A stretch of 64,000 bases of DNA from Lolium rigidum (lineage: Eukaryota; Streptophyta; Magnoliopsida; Poales; Poaceae), in assembly GCF_022539505.1 (NCBI RefSeq), contig NC_061508.1, forward strand, positions 38,868,256-38,932,255, given 5' to 3'. Positions 57,943 through 64,000 of the stretch are shown here, piece after piece; the first letter of the stretch is position 1; every line of letters begins with the position of its first letter. Under the pieces are notes generated by a model. It did not search any database, was not told the origin of the DNA, and saw only the letters and a program-made list of their open reading frames with translations. Both the position numbers and the translations under genes were made by a program.

Positions 57943-58452
57943 ATGTCTTCTTCTTCCTCCGCCTCATCGGGACTTTCCCTCGAGTCCTCTTCCTCCCACG
58001 AGCCGACGCCAGAACGGGACCCACAAGAGGTCCATGCGGCCAACATCCGCCGCGCCATAGAGGCCGGGGAGGAGCCCGGCCATGACTTCTCCATCTGGTC
58101 CGAGGACGACAAGTCCTCGACGGACGGGGAGAGTGACCTCCGCTTCCTTGCCGACGGGGAATCGGAGGAGGAGAGCGAAGACGATCGCTTCTCCTGGGAT
58201 GACTTCACCTCCTCCGAAGAGGTGAAGGAGGAGGAGGAGGACGACGACGACGACAGCTCCTCCGACGAGCCGCCGGCCAAGCGCCACTGCCCCTGGCCGG
58301 GGAATCTCAGTGATTTCGACAGCGACGACGACGACGAGGAGGAGGATGAGGACAATGAAGGTCCTGCCGGCGGCCGCTACAGCAGCGACGACGAGCCCGC
58401 TGGGAGCAGCGGCGACGAGGGTGACGACGAGGGCAGCGACGCCCGTAGATAG
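57943..58452 (+). CDS. Antisense accessory ORF 2: Ser-rich, very acidic protein
   Basis: 169 aa, same placement as ORF 1: opposite to the element, just inside the 3' LTR. It starts MSSSSSASSGLSLESSSS, then EPTPE, the conserved SIWSEDDKSSTDGESDLRFL block, SEEESEDDRFSWD, a long Asp/Glu run, PPAKRHC and a D/E/S/G-rich tail ending SDARR. The centre is well kept, while the region after the acidic run differs from ORFs 1 and 3 (no WWDDDS or EGYGSS). No stop interrupts it, although the copy has lost pol. TTTATTTAACCG lies upstream at 57869-57880 and a TGTAAGAAATC/CAATGAAG pair downstream at 58535-58562. Confidence 0.65.
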   Translation: MSSSSSASSGLSLESSSSHEPTPERDPQEVHAANIRRAIEAGEEPGHDFSIWSEDDKSSTDGESDLRFLADGESEEESEDDRFSWDDFTSSEEVKEEEEDDDDDSSSDEPPAKRHCPWPGNLSDFDSDDDDEEEDEDNEGPAGGRYSSDDEPAGSSGDEGDDEGSDARR

Positions 58453-58569
58453 GACCCTTAGCATAGGATCAGTAGTAGTAGACGGGGCAATGTATCCCCT
58501 TAGTACTCCCTTTTGAGAGCAATCAGCTCTTCTATGTAAGAAATCTCGTTTATCAATGAAGAAATTCCC

Positions 58570-59540
58570 CAATTTGATTTTGCCGATTTCCTTTATGCCA
58601 ATTTAGCCGATTTCCCCTCATACTGATTCCGCCGATCATCGCTTAGCCAATGCTCAATGAGCCGATGACCACGCATCGGTCTCTCATAATCCATTCTTCA
58701 TCTCTTTGACGTCGGAGTGATCGTGAACTTGATCAATGCTCAAAAGCTGATGTTAACATATCAATCCTTCACGATCTATCTGGTGGACAATGAGGCAGGC
58801 CAACGCCTTTAAGAGAGCCCCAGAACCGTTGCTGAAACGACTTGACGCTGAAGCCAATACCTCTGGATATTCGAATATTCAGTGATACTCTTCAAACCTG
58901 CCCAATCCCCTTGAAAAAGGTTATGATGGAGGGCCATCCGATGAAATCTCAATTGGCTTCTCAGGCACAGAATATCTACGCAGTCAGTTGCCCCCCGAGC
59001 CTCCATCAAGGCGAGAACAGCAGTGGGCCAACCCAACGTGCCACCATCGGCTTCCAAGTCATGATGCGGAGCCAGCCGATTTCAACAAAATCGGCTCCCC
59101 GAGCTGAGAGAACCTTCGGGGTGAGCTGCCCCCCGAGCTTTTCCAGGCAGAGAACCTTCGGAGTTCCGAGCCTCTGCTCACAACAGTTGTGCCTCTGGAG
59201 TCGATGGCCATGCATCGGCTTTCTATCCTTAAGTCGATGTCTGCGCATCGGCTTTCTGAGATTGATATATCTTTTTTTTTTACGGCCGATTTATGTATCG
59301 GCCCCCATACTTCAATACCCATCATCAAAGAATATCTTGGGCTGCTGGGCATTTGAAAGACGCTTCTACTGCATATCCTCGTGTTTTATCCACCTAGGTG
59401 CCCCCCGAGCTGATTCTTTCAAGGGACTTGATGGTATCGGCTCTTCAGGTATTCCCTGTTGGATCAAATGTTGAACCCAGGTAGAATATATAGTGAGGAT
59501 AATTTTGGCCGATTGCTGGAATCGGCCTCCACGTTGCTTG
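58570..59540. repeat. Spacer with GCCGAT/ATCGGC inverted repeats (copy 2)
   Basis: Hairpins at 58661-58679, 59074-59096, 59200-59219, 59233-59252, 59284-59303 and 59508-59527. It also has three CCCCCCGAGC runs (about 58993, 59131, 59402) that are the inverse of polypurine-like CTCGGGGGG. No coding frame is recognised. Confidence 0.75.
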
Positions 59541-59783
59541 CTCGATGAAGGTTTTTGCAATGTTCCTCCATAAATCCTTGGGGCCGATCTCCTGGATCGG
59601 CATCGCCACGTTCGTCCATAGATGCTGTTTTTGTTACACGGTCAGGCCGGTGGATGAAACCAACCTAACCCCGTCCTTTGTCACGTTGATGCGCTCGCAG
59701 TCGTCCAATCCTGGAGCACTAAACTCCGTTGGAAGGATGGAGACCATGTTTGTGCCAGCCGATGTCTCATCATCGGTTTTCTT

Positions 59784-60434
59784 TTGTCTGGGGCGCATCA
59801 ACGTGAGTTTAGTGCTCCAGGATTAGACGAAGCACCTGTGGCACAACTTGACTGCGGCCCACGGCCGGTCATCTTTGAGAAGCCACGAGAAAGAAGCTAC
59901 AGGCATCTGAAGGCCCTGTACTTGCGAGGTTACATCAATGGGAAGCATGTCAACAAGATGTTGGTGGACACCGGAGCGGCGATTAACATTATGCCATACT
60001 CCATGCTACGTCGGTTGGGACGCTCCAGCTCGGATCCGATCAAGACCAATGTGACAACGAGCGATTTCAACGGCCAAGCATCCGACGCACAAGGTGTTCT
60101 GAATGTGGATCCGACCGTAGGAAGGAAAGCTGTCCCTACGACGTTCTTTATTGTCGACAGCAAGAGCTCCTATGCTGTCCTACTAGGGAGAGATTGGATC
60201 CACGCCAACTGTTGCATTCCATCCACAATGCACCAATGCCTAGTACAGTGGGATGGAGATGAAGTAGAAGTCGTCCACGCAGATGATTCAGCCGAGATGT
60301 CAACGTCTGGCATGAACGTTTGGGAGACATCAGGCCAAGAGCCACTTTCAGGCATCAATTTGGACGACTGCGAGCGCATCGACGTGACAAAGAATGGGGT
60401 TAGGCTGGTTTTATCCACCGGCCTGACCGTGTAA
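59784..60434 (+). CDS. Retropepsin-type protease domain of Tat copy 3
   Basis: 216 aa. KALYLRGYINGKHVNKMLVD leads into the active-site motif VDTGAAINIMPYSMLRRLG (about residues 60-79) and a later VLLGRDWIHANC strand, the two marks of plant Gypsy aspartic proteases. The frame ends at a stop right after LSTGLTV, with no RT following. The ATG is probably internal to a longer gag-protease frame, cut by the inverted junction near 59708-59780. It could cleave Gag of related elements if expressed; that is inference. Confidence 0.8.
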   Translation: MSGAHQREFSAPGLDEAPVAQLDCGPRPVIFEKPRERSYRHLKALYLRGYINGKHVNKMLVDTGAAINIMPYSMLRRLGRSSSDPIKTNVTTSDFNGQASDAQGVLNVDPTVGRKAVPTTFFIVDSKSSYAVLLGRDWIHANCCIPSTMHQCLVQWDGDEVEVVHADDSAEMSTSGMNVWETSGQEPLSGINLDDCERIDVTKNGVRLVLSTGLTV

Positions 60435-61450
60435 CAAGAGCAACATCGATGGACAAATGTGGCGATGCCGATCCAAGTAATCGGCCCCAAGGATTTATGG
60501 AGGAACATTGCAAGAAACCTTCATCGAGCAAGCAACGTGGAGGCCGATTCCAGCAATCGGCCAAAATTATCCTCACCATCCATTCTGCATGGGTTCAACG
60601 CCAATCTAATGGGCAATATGGTTACATCGGCTAAAAAGCTAGAAGAAGTCCACACTGGTCCTAATCAAGCCGACGTTCGCATAGAGTGCCTTGGCTAATC
60701 ACAGAGCCGATTTCAGCAGTTACCTGGCAGAATCGGCTCGGGGGGCACCTAATCGGATGAACATGTGCGATACATGTGCAGTGAAACAACGGGGGCCGAT
60801 AGAAAAATCGGCCTGTAAAAAAAAATTCTCACGTAGTTTCTCGCAAGGAACAGCCGATGCACGGGCATCGACTTTAGAGCTGAGGGACAAAGCCGATGCA
60901 TGGCCATTGACTCTAGCACAATGACACAGGATCTACCAGTTACGTGTTCAAAACACATGGACCTCCAGCTCGGTGTCAGAGGAATTCTGTTTCTGAGCCG
61001 TTGAGCGAGCTTCTGCAATATCGGCTTTCAACGGAAGGAAATTAATCGGCTCTGGCTGACTCTGCATGGTAGTTTTCTCGGACATGATCGAACCCAGGTC
61101 CATTTGTCTGAATTGCGTGTCCTCGTCTCTGTTTCGCCTTGATTGAGACTCGGGGGGCAGCTGGCCTGGTGGATGCTCTGACTTTGAAAGCCGATTGGGT
61201 GGCCATCGGCTAGTCCTGCGTCGCGATTTTCGTCAAGGGTGGTGATCCAGCAGAACACGAACTCATTGGTCGAAAAGATGGAAGATAGATCATGAGGGCT
61301 TGATGCGCTCACGTCGGCTTATTGAGATTTGACCAAGTTCGCGATCACCCCGTGGTCGAAGGGATGAAGGGCGGATTATGAGAAACCGATGCATTGCCAT
61401 CGGCTCATCGAGAATCGGCTTAAAGGAAATCGGCAAATCAAATTGGGGAA
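60435..61450. repeat. Spacer with GCCGAT/ATCGGC inverted repeats (copy 3)
   Basis: Hairpins at 60467-60485, 60542-60562, 60794-60813, 60853-60872, about 61191-61209 and 61386-61403, with looser pairs near 60705-60737 and 60891. CTCGGGGGGC occurs near 60737 and 61149. It is largely the inverse of the copy 2 spacer, but diverged. Confidence 0.75.
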
Positions 61451-61572
61451 ACTTCTTCATTAATGAACAGGATTTCTTACAAAGAAAGAGCCGATTGCTC
61501 AAAGAAGGAAGAACAAAAGAAGGGTCTATTGACCAATCTACTACTACTAGGCCTACACTAGTAGATCCTAAT

Positions 61573-62022
61573 CTACGGGCCATCGCTGCCCTCGTCGTCA
61601 TCCTCGGAGCTCTCATCGGCACTACTGCCGATGGGCTCCTCGTCGCTGCTCCCGTAGCCCTCTACGGGAGCTTCATCCTCCTCTTCATCGTCGCTGCTGT
61701 CGTCATCCCACCACATGCGGAGGCGTTTCGCTGGCGGGTAGCCCTCGAGGGAGTCGTCGTCGTCTTCCTCCTCCTCTTCTTCAGAGGAGGGGCAGCCGTC
61801 CCAGGGGAACCGGTCATCCTCGCTTTCCGATTCCAGTTCCCCGTCGGTGAGGAACTGGAGATCTTCATCCCCGCTGGTCAAGGACTGGTCGTCCTCGGAC
61901 CAGATGGAGGAGGCGTGGTCTTCCTGGTCCCATTCTTCTGGGGCGCGGATGTCCTCCGGCGTCTCGCGGGAGGAGGAGGACCCATTAGAAAGACCGGAGG
62001 AGGATGAGGAGGAAGAAGACAT
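61573..62022 (-). CDS. Antisense accessory ORF 3: Ser-rich, very acidic protein
   Basis: 149 aa on the minus strand, again opposite to its element. It starts MSSSSSSSSGLSNGSSSS, then ETPEDIRAP, SSIWSEDDQSLTSGDEDLQF, SESEDDRFPWD, an acid run, the basic patch PPAKRLRMWWDDDS and the tail EGYGSSDEEPIGSSADESSE. It is closest to ORF 1 in the second half. The frame is intact. The TATA-like box lies upstream at 62086-62097 (inverse of TTTATTTAACCG) and the AATGAA/TAAGAAATC signals downstream at about 61453-61482. Three intact, length-varying copies argue for a real protein, though acidic low-complexity frames also lack stops by composition. Confidence 0.65.
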   Translation of the reverse strand: MSSSSSSSSGLSNGSSSSRETPEDIRAPEEWDQEDHASSIWSEDDQSLTSGDEDLQFLTDGELESESEDDRFPWDGCPSSEEEEEEDDDDSLEGYPPAKRLRMWWDDDSSDDEEEDEAPVEGYGSSDEEPIGSSADESSEDDDEGSDGP

Positions 62023-62265
62023 GGTGGCGCAGGAGGGTTTTTTGGGTGCTAATGCGAAGGGGATGAAGAAGCAAACTGTGTAGAACGGTTAAATAAAGGG
62101 GATATGAGGGGAGATTCAATGCCACAGCAGTTTCCGAGGAAGTTGTGCCCAACAGAAAATTTCGCAGGCCACGCGGAGAAGTGGAAGAGGCAACGCATCG
62201 TAATGAAGGATACTGCGGCAGTCCTGCTCTGCCACGACATGGCCCGACGAAAGAAATCGTAATGA

Positions 62266-62301
62266 TTTTGGAAATGTCATTTCCAAAACCAGGGGGGCAT
62301 G
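62266..62301 (+). other. Polypurine tract and palindrome before Tat LTR 3
   Basis: TTTTGGAAATGTCATTTCC palindrome (62266-62288) followed by CCAGGGGGGCATG, directly before the LTR start TGTTATCACC at 62302. Confidence 0.8.
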
Positions 62302-63466
62302 TGTTATCACCAGAATTTGACCGGATCGGAGGTGGGCCGTGATTGGAGATGGGCTTGAAGATTATATACGGAAGAAATACGTGAATCGGCCTTATATGCA
62401 AAGTTTGGGCTAGTTTGCCCTTGTATCTGTAACATAGTAGATTACGTGTCGGTTAGTTAGAGTTTGCCTTGTGCACGGTTGGGATTATTCCCACATTAGA
62501 AAGTCCCCAGGACTATAAATATGTATCTAGGGTTTATGAAATAAACAACAACCAACGTTCAACACAAACCAATCTCGGCGCATCGCCAACTCCTTCGTCT
62601 CGAGGGTTTCTTCCGGTAAGCACCATGCTGCCTAGATCGCATCTTGCGATCTAGGCGAGCATAAGCTATTACGTTGTTCATGCGTTGCTCGTCGTTGAAG
62701 CCTTTTTGATGGCGAGCAACGTAGTTATCTTAGATGTGTTAGGGTTAGCATGGTTCTTCGTATCATATGCTTGTCGTAGTGCAACCCTTATACATCTAGC
62801 CGCCCTTACGCCTGTCACGGGTGTAAGGGCGGCACCCCGCTGATCATTGTTTAGTAGATCCGATCCGTTACGGTTGCTCCTTGTTCTTCAAGGATTAGTT
62901 TAATATCCGCAATAGTTAGGCCTTACAAAGGGTTGGAGGATCCAGCGGCGTGTAGGGTGTAGTTTGCTAGCCCTAGACAGGATGTTCCGGGGATCAACCT
63001 CGTGTTGGTTTTTAGGCCCTGTCTAGGATCGGCTTACGATCACCGTACGCGAGCGCGAGGCCCAATCGTGAGTAGGATGATCCGATTATGCGGTGAAAAC
63101 CCTAAATCGTCGTAGATCGCTTTAGCTTTATCTTGATCAAGCAGGACCACCATATATTCGTACACCTCGTACGAATCATGGGTGGATCGGCTCTTTGAGC
63201 CGATTCACGGGATAACCTGAGAGCCGATCGAGGCTCGTATTTAATGTTTACGTGTATGCCATGCAGGAAACTAAGCGAGGCATCATCCAACACCTTCCTG
63301 ACCAGGTATAGGTCAGGTGGCACGCCCTTGCGACAGCATCGGACGTGTGACCAGAAGGCTTTGCGGGCCGTCGCTCTGAGGGACCAGGGCTAGCCGCAGC
63401 CCTGAGTCGTTCCCGGCTCTACGGTGTTGCCAGTCGCTGCCCGCCGGTGGGTTTCTGACCGCAACA
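62302..63466 (+). repeat. Tat LTR 3
   Basis: 1165 bp, TGTTATCACCAG to GACCGCAACA. TATA box TATAAATA at 62514-62521. It has a polypurine tract on its left and a primer site on its right, so it serves as the 3' LTR of copy 3 and the 5' LTR of a further internal region. Confidence 0.9.
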
Positions 63467-63471
63467 CATTC

Positions 63472-63489
63472 TGGCACGCCCGGTGGGAC
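63472..63489 (+). other. Primer binding site after Tat LTR 3
   Basis: TGGCACGCCCGGTGGGAC lies five bases after the LTR end, a primer-site-like sequence at the expected position. Confidence 0.75.
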
Positions 63490-63527
63490 AATCTTCGACA
63501 TCCACCGCATCGCCATCTACATCCGAG

Positions 63528-64000
63528 ATGGCGGAAGGCACTCCGGTCAAGTACGAGGATCTGACTGATGAGCTCAAGAAGAAGCATGACGAGATCAAAG
63601 CAGTCCTCGAAGCCGACCTCATCGGCTCTTTCCACAAAACCCGCTCCCATGGCATCAGGTGGAAGGGGTTCTCACCTGAAGGCGCGCTCGATGGAGTGGA
63701 CCTGTCCTCCCCGTCAGAAGAACGCACCAGGTCGCTGCGTCAGGAGATCAACTTCATGGTGGCTCATTCGCTGCACCGCCACTCTGAGAGCCTGGTGAAC
63801 ACTTTGGAGCGTGTCGCTCTGCGCGTGATCCAGGAAATCATGAGCCATCAGTATTCTCCGTCGGGACCAGCTCTGGGGACGTACCAAGGAGAGATGCCAC
63901 TCCAGTCCCGTCCGCCGCTGCCGTTCGCGTTGGCAGCACCAGGAGTGCCGATTTCACCGGCATCCACCGTTATGGTGAAGCGCACTTACCCTGGAGGGTG
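63528..64000 (+). CDS. Tat-lineage gag, N-terminal part, open to the window edge
   Basis: ATG at 63528 begins an uninterrupted 157-codon frame: MAEGTPVKYEDLTDELKKKH, then IRWKGFSPEGALDGVDLS, a helical stretch with MVAHSLHRHSESLVNTLERV, and a Pro-rich segment (PLQSRPPLPFALAAPGVP). This is the start of the Gag of this Gypsy group; the capsid core and zinc knuckle would lie to the right. The start follows the primer site by 38 bases. As it is open and close to an intact LTR, this copy may continue as an element outside the window. Confidence 0.82.
   Translation, partial: MAEGTPVKYEDLTDELKKKHDEIKAVLEADLIGSFHKTRSHGIRWKGFSPEGALDGVDLSSPSEERTRSLRQEINFMVAHSLHRHSESLVNTLERVALRVIQEIMSHQYSPSGPALGTYQGEMPLQSRPPLPFALAAPGVPISPASTVMVKRTYPGG

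Larger units (their letters stand above)
57675..59707 (-). mobile_element. Non-autonomous Tat copy 2, 3' half only
   Basis: Minus-strand order: a short protease end (59707), spacer, antisense ORF, polypurine tract and LTR 2. No RT, RNase H or integrase lies between the protease tail and the antisense ORF, so this copy has a pol deletion. At 59707-59790 it meets copy 3 head-on. The segment 59540-59707 is the inverse of about 60370-60540. Confidence 0.8.
59708..62301 (+). mobile_element. Non-autonomous Tat copy 3, protease to polypurine tract
   Basis: Plus-strand order: end of gag/protease (59784-60434), spacer, antisense ORF, polypurine tract (about 62285-62300) and LTR 3. As in copy 2 the whole RT-RNase H-integrase block is missing. 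Its left end abuts copy 2 in inverted orientation. Confidence 0.8.
56522..63466. repeat. Large inverted repeat of two Tat 3' halves around a protease
   Basis: Left arm: LTR 2, antisense ORF 2 and spacer up to about 59707. Right arm: about 60370 through spacer, antisense ORF 3 and LTR 3. The two arms are the same parts in opposite order and strand, about 3.1 kb each, with about 660 bp between them. Confidence 0.8.

Noticed and set aside
59545..59826. 93-aa plus-strand frame across the copy 2 / copy 3 junction
   Set aside because: Its first half is the inverse of a non-coding segment of the other copy; it is an accident of the inverted join.
1..64000. tRNA, rRNA or complete host protein gene
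   Set aside because: Nothing with tRNA folding marks or rRNA text was noticed, and every long meaningful frame belongs to a mobile element; a computed scan was not possible here.

Overview
This window looks like intergenic DNA from a large, repeat-rich grass genome of the Pooideae (wheat, barley, oat and ryegrass side). The strongest clues are two Copia elements whose LTRs open TGTTGGAGATATGCCC and are followed by a tRNA-Met primer site (the Angela/BARE-1/WIS type), Stowaway MITEs, Helitrons with short gene fragments, and Tat-lineage Gypsy elements with an archaeal-type RNase H. I find no intact host gene, rRNA or tRNA. The only host-derived coding piece recognised is one importin-alpha exon carried by a Helitron. 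Three runs of exactly 100 N (12463-12562, 25621-25720, 45706-45805) mark joins of unknown size.

Layout. 1-5426: a minus-strand Gypsy element (LTR, primer site, gag-protease) cut by a plus-strand LTR of a TGATACGTC-type family. 5427-6806: a minus-strand Copia gag-integrase remnant. 6807-25132: Copia A, plus strand, whose gag and pol are split by three clean insertions: a giant solo LTR (10241-16439), a complete non-autonomous Gypsy element (16888-21915) and an hAT-type element (22651-23394). A fourth insertion starts at 25133 and runs into a gap. 25721-28091: an unclassified tandem-repeat region. 28092-40730: a minus-strand solo LTR holding two tandem Helitrons (29688-31853 and 31856-40705). 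40731-41926: a 106-bp-period GGCCCA array. 41927-50371: Copia B, nearly complete, with an LTR element nested in gag and its 3' LTR cut at 50371. 50372-64000: a cluster of Tat-lineage Gypsy copies in both orientations. One has pol; two are pol-less 3' halves arranged as a large inverted repeat; the last LTR leads into a fresh gag at the right edge.

Most interesting biology. Each of three Tat copies carries, between pol (or protease) and the 3' LTR, an intact antisense ORF for a Ser-rich, extremely acidic protein with a PPAKR basic patch. Each ORF has its own TATA-like box upstream and a conserved AATGAA-type end signal downstream. The neighbouring non-coding spacer is packed with short inverted repeats of GCCGAT and ATCGGC. 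The larger Helitron contains a perfect 154-bp palindrome.

Main caution. Many frame breaks in the young elements fall at CTG/CAG trinucleotides (CTG read as CTCG, CAG as CGAG). This looks like systematic read error at CHG-methylated cytosines, so pseudogene calls in Copia B and the Tat copies may partly be artefacts. The sequences either side of the first gap are the same ~1.12 kb, which looks like an unmerged contig overlap.
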